Shown: positions 8,110-19,852 of the stretch, in pieces
How positions within the stretch are numbered: the stretch's first letter is position 1
Layout: the number at the start of each line of letters is the position of its first letter
Source of the DNA: Arhodomonas aquaeolei DSM 8974
GTDB taxonomy: Bacteria; Pseudomonadota; Gammaproteobacteria; Nitrococcales; Nitrococcaceae
Direction of reading: 5' to 3'
NCBI RefSeq assembly: GCF_000374645.1
Contig: NZ_KB894801.1
Location: 1-64,000 of the forward strand
Length of the DNA: 64,000 nucleotides
Notes under the pieces: model-generated
Databases searched by the model: none
The model's input: only the letters and a program-made list of their open reading frames with translations
Told to the model about the DNA's origin: nothing
Program-made: the position numbers and the translations under genes

Positions 8110-8910
8110 ATGACCCGCACCGTCCGCAATCTCTATTTCGCCGCGGTGGCCGTGTTCCTGGCCTCGCCCATCGTGGTGGTCCTCGGCGTCTCGCTGAACG
8201 CCAAGAAGCGTCTGTTCTTCCCGCCGGATGGGGTGTCGCTGCGCTGGTACGCCGACATGCTCACCGACGCCGCCTGGCGCGGGCCCATCGAGAACAGCCT
8301 GATCATCGCCACGGTGGCCGGCCTGGTCGCGACCTCCATCGCCCTGCCCCTGGCCTACGTGCTCTGGCGCCATCGCCTGCTCTACGCGAAGATCCTCTAC
8401 GGTCTCGGCATCGCGCCGTTCATGCTGCCGCCGGTGATCACCGCGGTGGGCTTCATGGTCTTCTGGGCGGCGCTGGGCCACTACGGGCAGTTCGAGAATG
8501 TCGTGATCGCCCACGGGATCTTCCTGGTGACCCTGCCGCTGATGACGATCTCCCTCGGCCTGGAGGCGCTGGACCGGGAGATGCTGGAGGCCGCACGCAC
8601 CATGGGCGCGGATGAGAAGACGACCTTCCTGACCGTGGTCCTGCCGCTGGTCCGCCCTTACATCATATCGGGTTACGCGTTCACCTTCGTGCTCTCCATG
8701 AACGAGTACATCATCGCGTACATGGTTGCCGGCTTCACGGTCGAGACCCTCCCGATCAAGATCTTCAACGCCCTGCGCTACGGCTACTCGCCGGTGATGG
8801 CCGCGGTGGCGGTGATGTTCGTGATGATCGCCATCCTCGTGTTTGGACTGATCGGTCGCTTCGGGAACCTCCCGCGCCTGCTCGGGCGCTGGGAGCCGAT
8901 GGACCGGTAA
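8110..8910 (+). CDS. ABC transporter permease, PotC type
   Basis: 266 residues, with about six membrane helices and the EAA motif EMLEAARTMGADEKTTFLTV. It is the second half of the permease dimer. The order binding protein, ATPase, permease, permease is complete, so the importer needs no gene from elsewhere. The amidase gene starts 19 nt after its stop, within the same transcription unit. Confidence 0.92.
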   Translation: MTRTVRNLYFAAVAVFLASPIVVVLGVSLNAKKRLFFPPDGVSLRWYADMLTDAAWRGPIENSLIIATVAGLVATSIALPLAYVLWRHRLLYAKILYGLGIAPFMLPPVITAVGFMVFWAALGHYGQFENVVIAHGIFLVTLPLMTISLGLEALDREMLEAARTMGADEKTTFLTVVLPLVRPYIISGYAFTFVLSMNEYIIAYMVAGFTVETLPIKIFNALRYGYSPVMAAVAVMFVMIAILVFGLIGRFGNLPRLLGRWEPMDR

Positions 8911-8929
8911 TGGCCGCGGGAGCCGCCAC

Positions 8930-9739
8930 ATGAAGCTCGCGATACACCAGACCGCCGGCAACGCCGGCGACCCCGCGGCGAACATCGCCGATCTGGAGCG
9001 CACCGCGGCGCGCGCGGCGGCGGAGGGCGTGGCGCTGCTCGTGCTCCCGGAGATGTGGCTGAGCGGCTACAACATCGGCACCGACGCCTGGTCCCTGGCG
9101 GAACCGGCGGACGGCCCGTCCGCCGAGCGCATCGCGGCGATCGCCCGCGAGGCGGGGCTCGCCATCCTCTACGGCTACCCGGAGCGCTCCGCCGCCGGCG
9201 TGTACAACGCGGCCCAGCTCATCGACGCGACGGGCGGGCGCGTCGCCGGGATGCGCAAGGCACACCTGTTCGGTGACGGGGAGCGGCGATTGTTCCTGCC
9301 CGGCGACACTGGCCTGCCCGTGGTGGACTGCGCCGGGCTGCGCTTCGGCATCCTGATCTGCTATGACGTGGAATTCCCGGAGGCGGTGCGTCACGCCGCG
9401 ATCCACGGCGCGGACGCCGTGCTCGTGCCCACCGCCCTATTCCATCCCTTCAGTTACGTCGCCACTCATGTAGTGCCCGTAAGGGCCTGGGAAAATGGCC
9501 TTTTCGTCGCCTACGCGAACCGCTGCGGTGCCGAGGACGGGGTGCGCTATACCGGTCGCAGCTCGATCTGCTCGCCGAACGGCGAGCCCATCGCCGCCGC
9601 CGGGGCGGATGAGGCGCTGCTCGTCGCCGAGGTCGATCCCGCCGCCTTCCGCCGGGACGACCCGGTCGGCAACACCTACCTGCAGGATCGCCGCCCGGAG
9701 CTCTATGCCGACCTGAGCGCCCCCGCCGTCCGCCGCTGA
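8930..9739 (+). CDS. Carbon-nitrogen hydrolase (nitrilase superfamily amidase)
   Basis: 269 residues. The catalytic Glu-Lys-Cys triad is visible: E in LLVLPEMW, K in RKAHLF and C in GILICYDVEFPE. Such enzymes hydrolyse amides or carbamoyl groups in the cytosol. As the last gene of the ureohydrolase/ABC operon it probably acts in the same pathway. One family-based possibility is hydrolysis of 4-guanidinobutyramide to 4-guanidinobutyrate, which a guanidinobutyrase would then split, as in the arginine oxidase route; another is an N-carbamoyl amine. No arginine 2-monooxygenase gene is present in the window, so this stays open. Confidence 0.87.
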   Translation: MKLAIHQTAGNAGDPAANIADLERTAARAAAEGVALLVLPEMWLSGYNIGTDAWSLAEPADGPSAERIAAIAREAGLAILYGYPERSAAGVYNAAQLIDATGGRVAGMRKAHLFGDGERRLFLPGDTGLPVVDCAGLRFGILICYDVEFPEAVRHAAIHGADAVLVPTALFHPFSYVATHVVPVRAWENGLFVAYANRCGAEDGVRYTGRSSICSPNGEPIAAAGADEALLVAEVDPAAFRRDDPVGNTYLQDRRPELYADLSAPAVRR

Positions 9740-9809
9740 GTCCCCGTGACCGGCCCCCGGTGGCCGCGCCAGTCCCCCCGACTCGACGTTGGATGACCAG
9801 CGTCAATAA

Positions 9810-11661
<1,852 letters not shown>

Positions 11662-11665
<4 letters not shown>

Positions 11666-11946
11666 GGATGAACGACACCGAGCGGCTCAAGCGCGAGGTC
11701 CGGCGCCAGGCGGCGCGGATGCGCCGCGCCGAGCGCGACCGTCCCACGCTGATGGCGCAGACCGTCTACCTCACCACCCTGGGGCTGCTGCTGGTCATCC
11801 CCGTGGTGGCGGGGGCGTATCTGGGCCTGTGGCTGGACGGTCGTGACCCGGGCTACTCGGTGTACTGGACGCCGGTCTGCCTGGTCGGCGGCGTCGTGCT
11901 GGGGGCCAGCAATGTCTATCTGTTCATACGGGGGCGGGACCGGTGA
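11662..11946 (+). CDS. atpQ: N-type ATPase AtpQ (AtpI/AtpZ-like membrane protein)
   Basis: 94 residues with a basic N-terminal stretch and two membrane helices joined by a short polar loop (YLGLWLDGRD), the pattern of the small AtpI/AtpQ proteins thought to help assemble the c-ring. Known N-ATPase operons usually have atpQ followed by a second small gene, atpR; here atpQ overlaps atpB directly. ATG 11662 overlaps the atpC stop (ATGA); a second ATG at 11668 is also possible. Confidence 0.8.
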
Positions 11947-12626
11947 ACGGCGGCGGACTGCTCGACGGCGGCGGCGTGGCCCTTGGTCCGGTCACGCTCA
12001 GCGACACGGTGCTCTACACGTGGCTGATCATGGCCGTGCTGGCGCTCGCCTGCCGGCTGCTCACCCGTCGCCTGGGCGACGACCCGGGCATGGTCCAGGC
12101 GGCGCTTGAGGGCATCGTCGAGGCCATCGAGGGCGCCGTGGCGCAGGTCATGCCGGATCATCCGGAACGGGTGGTGCCGCTGGTGGGGACCCTGTGGGTG
12201 TTCCTGGTGGTGGCCAACCTGCTCGGTATCGTGCCGGGGCTGCACTCGCCCACCGGTGATCTATCCGCCACCGCCGCGCTCGCGTTCGTGGTGTTCGTCT
12301 CGGTGCACGTCTTCGGTGTGCGCTACCAGGGCCTGCGCGGCTATCTCCGGCACTACCTCTCGCCGAGCCCGATCCTGCTGCCGTTCAACGTCATCGGCGA
12401 GATCACGCGCACGGTGGCACTTGCGGTGCGGCTGTTCGGCAACATCATGAGCTTGGAGCTCACGGCACTGCTGGTGCTCGTGGTGGCCGGATTCCTCGCG
12501 CCGGTGCCGATCCTGATGCTGCACGTCATCGAGGCCCTGGTGCAGGCCTACATCTTCGGCATGCTCGCGCTGGTGTACATCGCCGGCGGCATCGCCTCCC
12601 AGCGACTCACCCAGCAAGGAGAGTGA
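11943..12626 (+). CDS. atpB: N-type ATPase subunit a
   Basis: 227 residues and about five or six membrane helices. The essential Arg facing the rotor is in ALAVRLFGNIMS, and the paired helix EALVQAYIFGMLALVYI is present. It forms the two ion half-channels in the membrane. GTG 11943 overlaps the atpQ stop (GTGA). It is shorter than the housekeeping E. coli subunit a, as is usual for this family. Confidence 0.92.
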   Translation: MNGGGLLDGGGVALGPVTLSDTVLYTWLIMAVLALACRLLTRRLGDDPGMVQAALEGIVEAIEGAVAQVMPDHPERVVPLVGTLWVFLVVANLLGIVPGLHSPTGDLSATAALAFVVFVSVHVFGVRYQGLRGYLRHYLSPSPILLPFNVIGEITRTVALAVRLFGNIMSLELTALLVLVVAGFLAPVPILMLHVIEALVQAYIFGMLALVYIAGGIASQRLTQQGE

Positions 12627-12629
12627 CCG

Positions 12630-12899
12630 ATGTCCGATCTCAGCGTCCTGATCATCGCCTCCACCGCCGTGGCGCTGATCGCCATCGCCCTGGGTGTGAT
12701 GCTGCCCGCCTGGGCCATGGGCAAGGCGATCAGCAAGGCCCTGGACGCCCTCGCCCGCCAGCCCGAGTCCGAGCGCGCGATCACCCGCACGCTGTTCATC
12801 GGCCTGGCGATGATCGAGTCCCTGGCCATCTACGTGCTGGTGGTGGTGCTCATCGTGCTCTTCCGCAACCCCCTGCTCGGCTACCTTCTCGGGCAGTAG
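12630..12899 (+). CDS. atpE: N-type ATPase subunit c
   Basis: 89 residues forming a two-helix hairpin with the polar loop ARQPES. Helix 2 carries the ion-binding E63-S64 (MIESLAIY). Sodium-binding rings usually have E-S-T; here the third position is Leu, and no Gln stands out in helix 1, which reads VMLPAWAMGK. On sequence alone the ring cannot be assigned to sodium, and proton coupling is equally or more likely. RBS AGGAGAG lies just before ATG 12630. Confidence 0.92.
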   Translation: MSDLSVLIIASTAVALIAIALGVMLPAWAMGKAISKALDALARQPESERAITRTLFIGLAMIESLAIYVLVVVLIVLFRNPLLGYLLGQ

Positions 12900-12908
12900 G
12901 AGCCGGTC

Positions 12909-13633
12909 ATGGAACTGAGCTGGACCACGTTCGCGCTGGAGGTCGTCAACTTCCTGATCCTCGTGTGGATCCTGCAGCGCTTCCTCTACCGGCCGGTGCA
13001 GGCCGCCATTGCACGCCGGCGCGAGGGTGTGCGCGCTGCGCTCGAGGCGGCGCGCTCCGAGCGGGAGGCGGCCGAGACCCTGCGGCAGGACTACGAGGCC
13101 CGCCAGGCGGAATGGGCCGCCGAGCGGGAGCGCGCACGGGCGGCGCTGGACGAGGAGATCGCCGCGGAGCGGCGCCGGGCCATGACGGCCCTGGAGGACG
13201 AACTCGACGCCGAGCGCCGCAAGGTTGCCGCGCTCGCCGAGCGGGGGGTGGAACGCGAGGCCGAGCGTCACGAGGCGGAGGTCCGTTCCCTTGCCGCCGG
13301 GCTCGCCGCACGGCTGCTGGAGCGTGCCGCCTCCCCCGCGCTGGAGCGCAGTCTCATCGACATGGCCGTCGAGGACCTGGCCGGCCTGGACGAGGCGCAG
13401 CTCGCGCGCATGCGCGAGGCCGAGGGGCCCATGGAGGTGGTGAGTGCCTACACACTGGCGGCGACGGACCGCGATGCCCTGCGTGAGGCGGTGGAAGCGC
13501 GGCTGGGCGCCGGCCGCGAGTGGCGTTTCAGCGAGGATCCGGCGCTGATCGCGGGTGTGCGCCTGCGTGTCGGTGCCTGGGTGCTCAAGGCCGATGTCGC
13601 CGACGAGCTGGCGTTCTTCGCCGGGGAGACCGC

Positions 13634-13637
<4 letters not shown>
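12909..13637 (+). CDS. atpF: N-type ATPase subunit b with delta-like C-terminal domain
   Basis: 242 residues, much longer than the 156 of E. coli b. One N-terminal membrane helix ([16 protein letters not shown]) is followed by a long charged coiled coil (about residues 30-130) and a C-terminal domain of about 80 residues. The segment [13 protein letters not shown] resembles the end of the F-type delta subunit. N-ATPase operons lack a separate delta gene, and this extension is thought to take over its role in the outer stalk. Its stop overlaps the atpA ATG. Confidence 0.88.
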
Positions 13638-15087
<1,450 letters not shown>

Positions 15088-15091
<4 letters not shown>

Positions 15092-15912
15092 GTGGCCGGG
15101 CCCGGGTGGAGGCCCGGATCGCGACGCTTGGCGAGCTCGGCGAGATACTCGGGAGCATGAAGACCCTCGCGGCCGTCGAGGCACGTACGCTGGCCAGGCT
15201 TCAGACCCATCAGGCCGGTGTGAGTGCGGTCATCGACACGGCTTCCCGGGCCTTCTGGCAGCACTATGGCGGGACGCTCCTGCCGGATGCCGGCACGCCG
15301 GTAACCCTGGCCGTGGGCAGCGAGCGCGGATTCGTGGGGGACTTCAACCGCCGGGTCGCGGCGGCGGTCCCCGCGGGCGCGCCCTGCCTGACCGTGGGCC
15401 GGCGCCTGCCCGGCCGGCTGCCGGCGGGTGTGCCGATGGTCGGGACGCTGGATGGGCCGGTGGTCGCCGACGAGGTGGAGCCCGTGCTCACGGCCACGCT
15501 GGCGGCGTTTGCACGGTTCATCGAGGGCCTCGGGCCACCGCGGATCACCGCCGTCTATCAGGTCCCCGGCGGCGTCGGAGTCCGCCAGCGGCAGATCTTT
15601 CCGCCGTCCCCAGAGCCGCCGGCGGTGCACGGTGCCGGCAATCCGCCGTTGCTCAACCTCTCCCCCGGGGACTTCCTGCGTGAGCTGCTGGACTACCACC
15701 TCACGGCCGCACTCCGGGACGTCGTCCTGTCCTCGCTCACCGCGGAGAACGAGCAGAGAACCCAGCACCTCGACGCCGCCGTGCGCCGGCTCGATGAACG
15801 CCGTGCGGCACTCAGGCGGCGCGGCCAGGCGCTGCGCCAGGAGGAGATCACCGAGGAGATCGAGGTGATCCTGCTCGGTGAGACGGCACTGGCGCCCCTG
15901 CACCGCGAGTGA
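15088..15912 (+). CDS. atpG: N-type ATPase subunit gamma
   Basis: 274 residues. N-terminal coiled-coil helix with the conserved [12 protein letters not shown] segment, a central domain with [10 protein letters not shown], and a C-terminal helix with [16 protein letters not shown]. It forms the rotating central stalk. It is the last gene of the operon and converges with the MocR gene, whose end lies only 12 nt away. GTG 15088 overlaps the atpA stop (GTGA). Confidence 0.92.
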
Positions 15913-15924
15913 CGGCTCGGCGGC

Positions 15925-17361
15925 TCAGCTGATCCCCTCCCGGTGCAGCTCGCGGGCGATGGTGCCGAGCCGGGCGACGGCGTCCGCCACCGTGTCTGTC
16001 CACGGGTGCGCGCAGTTCAGGCGCAGGCAGTCGCGGTAGCGTCCGCTCGAGGAGAAGATCGGGCCCGCGGCGATGCTGATCCCCACCGCCCGGGCACGCT
16101 GCTGGAGGATGACGGCGTCGGTGCTCCGCGGCAGCTGCACCCAGATCACGAATCCGCCGCGCGGGCGCGTCACCCGTGTGCCTTCCGGGAAGTGGCGGCC
16201 GATGGCATCCACGAAGCGCCGCACCTGGCGTTCGTAGCGCCGGCGGGCGCGTCGGAGGTGCCGCTCGTAGCCGCCCTGCTCCAGGTAGTCCGCTACCGCG
16301 AGGGTGGTGACCGTGGGGCTCGCCTGGCTGCCGGCGTACTTGAGATACATTACCCGGTCGCGGTAGCGCCCCGGTGCCACCCAGCCCACCCTGAGCCCCG
16401 CGCCCAGGGTTTTCGAGAAGGAGCTGCAGTAGAGGACGTCGCCGTCCTCGTCGTAGGCCTTGGCGGCCCACGGACGCACGCTGTTGAAGGCGAGCTCGCC
16501 GTAGACGTCGTCCTCGATCAGCGGCACGCCATGCTCGCGCAGAAGCGCCACCAGCGCGGCCTTGCGCGCCGGCGGGGCCAGGTGGCCCAGCGGGTTGCCG
16601 AAGCTCGGCATCATCACGCAGGCGCGGATCGGCCAGGTCCTGAGGGCGTGGGCGAGCGCGTCCGGGATCATGCCGTCGGCGGGGTCCGTGGCGATCTCCA
16701 GTGCACGCATGCCCAGGGACTCGATTGCCTGGAGGATGCCGTAGAAGGTCGGCGACTCGATGGCCACCACCTCCCCCGGGTTTGCCACCGCCCGCAGGCT
16801 CAGCACCAGCGCCTCCTGGCAACCGGAGGTCACGACCAGCTCGTCCGGGCCGGTGCTGCAGCCGGCATCGGCCATGCGCCGGGCGACCTGCACGCGCAGC
16901 TCCGAGCTGCCCGGCGGGAAGTCGTAGCCGGCGATGCGCCGGCGTGCGCGCCGGCGTACCCGCGCAAAGGATCGGTCCAGTGCCGCCCCGGGCAGAAACC
17001 CGGCATCCGGTACCGCGGCGCCCAGGGACATCAGGTCCGGATCGTGATGGGCCTGTACGAGCTCGAGAACCCGCTCCTGGCCGGAGACCAGGGACGGCCC
17101 CGGTGTCTCCTCGGCACTGACCTCCGGTGGCGCCGTGGCGTGGCGTGCACGGCCGCGCACGTAGAAGCCCGAGCGGGGCCGCGCCTCCAGGATCTCGCGC
17201 TGCTCCAGCAGCTCGCAGGCGGCCACCGCCGTGGCGACACTGACGCCGTACTGGCGGCGGAGCTTGCGCACGCCGGGCAGGCGCTCGCCCGGGGCGTAGG
17301 TGCCCTGTTCGATCTGTGCCTGTATTCCTGCCGCGACGCGTTCGTAGAGGTAATCACTCAT
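15925..17361 (-). CDS. MocR/GntR-type transcriptional regulator with aminotransferase domain
   Basis: 478 residues. The N-terminal winged helix of the GntR family (residues about 1-75, with PGERLPGVRKLRRQYGVS) is joined to a fold-type I aminotransferase domain. The PLP-binding Lys lies in SSFSKTLGAGLRVGW. MocR proteins use bound PLP plus an amine or amino acid to switch transcription, for example PdxR, GabR or TauR. The target is unknown. It is divergent from the glycine/sarcosine methyltransferase across 265 nt, so regulation of that gene, or of its own, is a reasonable guess. Confidence 0.93.
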   Translation of the reverse strand: MSDYLYERVAAGIQAQIEQGTYAPGERLPGVRKLRRQYGVSVATAVAACELLEQREILEARPRSGFYVRGRARHATAPPEVSAEETPGPSLVSGQERVLELVQAHHDPDLMSLGAAVPDAGFLPGAALDRSFARVRRRARRRIAGYDFPPGSSELRVQVARRMADAGCSTGPDELVVTSGCQEALVLSLRAVANPGEVVAIESPTFYGILQAIESLGMRALEIATDPADGMIPDALAHALRTWPIRACVMMPSFGNPLGHLAPPARKAALVALLREHGVPLIEDDVYGELAFNSVRPWAAKAYDEDGDVLYCSSFSKTLGAGLRVGWVAPGRYRDRVMYLKYAGSQASPTVTTLAVADYLEQGGYERHLRRARRRYERQVRRFVDAIGRHFPEGTRVTRPRGGFVIWVQLPRSTDAVILQQRARAVGISIAAGPIFSSSGRYRDCLRLNCAHPWTDTVADAVARLGTIARELHREGIS

Positions 17362-17626
17362 CGCGGCCCATGATAGGCCAAACTGTACCGGTCAGCATTG
17401 CCCGCAACTGAATCTGTGTCTGCCGCCAGCCTTTCCCTAAGGTAAGCAGCGGTCGTGGTCGGGCCCCACCGGGACCTCCCCGGTGTCGCGGGGCCCGCCG
17501 CTCCCATCGCTGACCACCCGTGCCCGGCACGGGCGACGGCACAGCCGTCTACCGATGGGTGAGCGGGCCCGGCCGTCGATTGCGGCCGGGTCATCTGTGA
17601 CCACGCAATTTCATGAGGAACGACCG

Positions 17627-18397
17627 ATGTCAGCCGTTCTGAATTCCGACAAGGGCAACGAGTACCATCAGTACACCCCGACCTTCGCCGACTACTGGGA
17701 CGACCTGGTCGGCTGGGAATCCCGCCTCGAGCGCGAGGGCCACTTCTACAACCGTCTGATCGGGTCCCAGGGCGCGAAGGACGTCCTCGACATCGCCTCG
17801 GGCACGGGCGTGAACGCCGTCTCGTTGGCCCGCGCGGGCTTCAACGTCACCGCCGTGGACGGCTCCGAGAACATGATCGCGAAGACGCGGGAGAACGCGA
17901 AGAAGTATGGCGTTTCCTTCGTCGATTCGAAGGCCGTGGACTGGCTGTCGCTCGACAAGGTCCTGGGCACGGAGCGCTATGACGCCGTCGTCTGCCTCGG
18001 CAACTCCTTCACCCACCTGTTCGACCACGAGCAGCGGCGTGATGCCCTGCAGGCGATCCTCGCCGTGCTCCGTCCGGGCGGGATGCTGGTGATGGACCAG
18101 CGCAACTACGACACCATGCTCGACGAAGGCTACAGCTCGAAGCACGAGTTCTGCTATACGGGTGCGGGCGTGGATGTCGGCCCGGCCGAGCTCAACCGCC
18201 GGCTCGCGAAGTTCGAGTACCGTTTTCCGGACGGCGCGACGTTCCAGCTGAACATGTACCCGCTGCGCCAGGATTACCTGACGCACCTCCTCGAGGATGC
18301 GGGCTTCATCAACGTGGAGCGTTTCGGCGACCTGCAGCGGCCCTACGATCGCCGCAACGTGGACTTCGTCCAGCAGGTGGCCTTCCGCCCGCGCTAA
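17627..18397 (+). CDS. Glycine/sarcosine N-methyltransferase
   Basis: 256 residues. A class I SAM methyltransferase with motif I VLDIASGTGVN and a strongly diagnostic stretch CLGNSFTHLFDHEQRR, followed by LVMDQRNYDTMLDEGYSS, both as in the halophile glycine/sarcosine methyltransferase that makes sarcosine and dimethylglycine on the way to glycine betaine. The product is a compatible solute used against osmotic stress. The partner enzyme for the last methylation is not in the window. RBS GAGGAA lies 6 nt before ATG 17627. The 265 nt upstream (17362-17626) hold no other gene, only a short GC hairpin (17570-17591). Two hairpins follow the stop. Confidence 0.85.
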   Translation: MSAVLNSDKGNEYHQYTPTFADYWDDLVGWESRLEREGHFYNRLIGSQGAKDVLDIASGTGVNAVSLARAGFNVTAVDGSENMIAKTRENAKKYGVSFVDSKAVDWLSLDKVLGTERYDAVVCLGNSFTHLFDHEQRRDALQAILAVLRPGGMLVMDQRNYDTMLDEGYSSKHEFCYTGAGVDVGPAELNRRLAKFEYRFPDGATFQLNMYPLRQDYLTHLLEDAGFINVERFGDLQRPYDRRNVDFVQQVAFRPR

Positions 18398-18410
18398 AAC
18401 ACGCCCACCG

Positions 18411-18479
18411 CGGCCGGGGCCCGTCAACGCCCGGCCGCCCACGGGTCGGTTGCGCGGCGGCGAACGTCGCCGTCGCGCG
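18411..18479 (+). terminator. Tandem hairpins downstream of the methyltransferase
   Basis: GCGGCCGGG (18411-18419) pairs with CCCGGCCGC (18431-18439). A second stem joins 18453-18463 to 18469-18479 over 11 bp with one G-U pair and a 5-nt loop. Neither has a T run. They fit an intrinsic-like or Rho-assisted end for the monocistronic methyltransferase transcript. Confidence 0.6.
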
Positions 18480-18518
18480 ACATCCCCCTCGCGCGGCCCT
18501 GAACCCCATTCGACACCT

Positions 18519-18548
18519 TTGCGGCAGCGCGTAGGCTTCGGCGATAAT
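18519..18548 (+). promoter_or_regulatory. Probable promoter of the TraB-family gene
   Basis: TTGCGG (18519-18524) and GATAAT (18543-18548) with an 18 nt spacer. The -10 matches 5 of 6 positions. Transcription would start about 30 nt before ATG 18587. Confidence 0.5.
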
Positions 18549-18586
18549 GCGCCCTTTACTGGCCGCCATCGGATCACCCCCTCCCC

Positions 18587-19786
18587 ATGTCAGAGACCCC
18601 CGCGGATCACCTGGTGCGAACGGTCGAGGTCGGCGCGACCACCTTCACGTTGCTGGGCACCGCCCATGTCTCCCCGGAGAGCGTGGCCGACGTGCGCCGC
18701 GAGATCGATACGGGGCGCTACGACGCCGTCGCTGTCGAGCTTTGCGAGAGCCGTCACAACGCCCTCATGAATCCCCGCGCGCTTGAGGAGATGGATCTCT
18801 TCCATGTCATCCGGACCGGCAAGGCCGGGATGGTGGCGGCGAGCCTGGCGCTGGGCGCCTATCAGCAGCGGCTCGCGGAGCAGTTCCAGATCCGCCCGGG
18901 TGCCGAGATGGAGGCGGCGATCCAGCGCGCCCGCGACGGCGGGCTGCCGCTGTATCTCGTGGACCGCGAGATCGGTGTCACCCTCAAGCGCATCTACCGG
19001 CGCACGCCCTGGTGGCAGCGGCTGATGCTGGTCTCGGGGCTGTTCGCGAGCCTGTTCTCCCGCGAGCGCATCGACGCGGAGGAGATCGAGCGGCTCAAGG
19101 AGGGGGATATCCTGGAATCCACCTTCTCGGAGTTCGCCGACCGCTCCCGGGTGCTCTACGACACCCTGATCCACGAACGGGACCGCTTCATGGCGGCGCG
19201 CCTGCTGAGCGAGGCGGCGGAGCACCGGCCGCGCCACGTGCTCGCCGTCGTCGGCGCGGGGCACCTCGCCGGCCTGGAGGCGGCGCTGCGCGAGGGGATC
19301 GCGGAACCCGAGGCGGAGGTCCAGCGGCTGAGCTACACGCCGCCGCGGGCGCGCTGGGTCCGCGCGATTCCGTGGCTGGTGGTGGCCCTGGTGCTCACCG
19401 GCTTCATCATCGGTTTCAACCGCAGCACCTCGCTGGGCATCGAGCTGGTGCTCGAATGGGTGCTGATCAACGGTGCGCTCTCGGCGCTGGGCGCGGCCGT
19501 GGCCCTCGCCCATCCGCTCACCGTGATCACCGCCTTCGTGGCCGCACCGTTGACCTCGCTGAACCCCACGGTCGGGGCCGGGATGGTCACCGCGGCGGCG
19601 GAGATGGCCCTGCGCAAGCCCCAGGTGCGCGATTTCCGTGCCCTGCGCCGCGATGTCACCCGCCTGCGCGGGTGGTGGCGTAACCGGGTCGCGCGTACGC
19701 TGCTGATCTTCCTGCTGAGCACCCTGGGCTCCGCGGTGGGGACCTACCTCGCCGGATTCCGTATCGCCGGCAAGCTCTTCGGCTGA
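18587..19786 (+). CDS. TraB/GumN-family membrane protein
   Basis: 399 residues. The N-terminal cytosolic domain has LLGTAHVSPES, AVELCESRH and VVGAGHLAG, conserved motifs of the TraB/Tiki-like family with its GTAH, E and GxxH residues. The C-terminal third holds about four membrane helices. Related eukaryotic Tiki proteins are metalloproteases, but bacterial members of this type have no proven activity. It stands alone, with its own promoter and a strong hairpin after it. Function unknown. Confidence 0.88.
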   Translation: MSETPADHLVRTVEVGATTFTLLGTAHVSPESVADVRREIDTGRYDAVAVELCESRHNALMNPRALEEMDLFHVIRTGKAGMVAASLALGAYQQRLAEQFQIRPGAEMEAAIQRARDGGLPLYLVDREIGVTLKRIYRRTPWWQRLMLVSGLFASLFSRERIDAEEIERLKEGDILESTFSEFADRSRVLYDTLIHERDRFMAARLLSEAAEHRPRHVLAVVGAGHLAGLEAALREGIAEPEAEVQRLSYTPPRARWVRAIPWLVVALVLTGFIIGFNRSTSLGIELVLEWVLINGALSALGAAVALAHPLTVITAFVAAPLTSLNPTVGAGMVTAAAEMALRKPQVRDFRALRRDVTRLRGWWRNRVARTLLIFLLSTLGSAVGTYLAGFRIAGKLFG

Positions 19787-19790
19787 CCTG

Positions 19791-19816
19791 CCGCCGTCGC
19801 GGGCACGCGACGGCGG
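19791..19816 (+). terminator. Hairpin terminator after the TraB-family gene
   Basis: CCGCCGTCGCG and CGCGACGGCGG form a perfect 11-bp stem with the loop GGCA, starting 4 nt after the stop codon. There is no T run, so termination may need Rho or be partial. Confidence 0.7.
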
Positions 19817-19852
19817 TGACACACACGGCCTGAGGGCGATCAGGAGATAGCC

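Noticed and set aside
12630-12899. Calling the N-ATPase sodium-driven because the organism looks halophilic
   Set aside because: The c subunit lacks the full sodium motif, and at least one studied N-ATPase is proton-coupled, so the sequence does not support the claim.
17362-17626. Possible glycine riboswitch upstream of the glycine/sarcosine methyltransferase
   Set aside because: I could not find the conserved cores of the glycine aptamer. Only a short GC hairpin (17570-17591) is visible, so no riboswitch is claimed.
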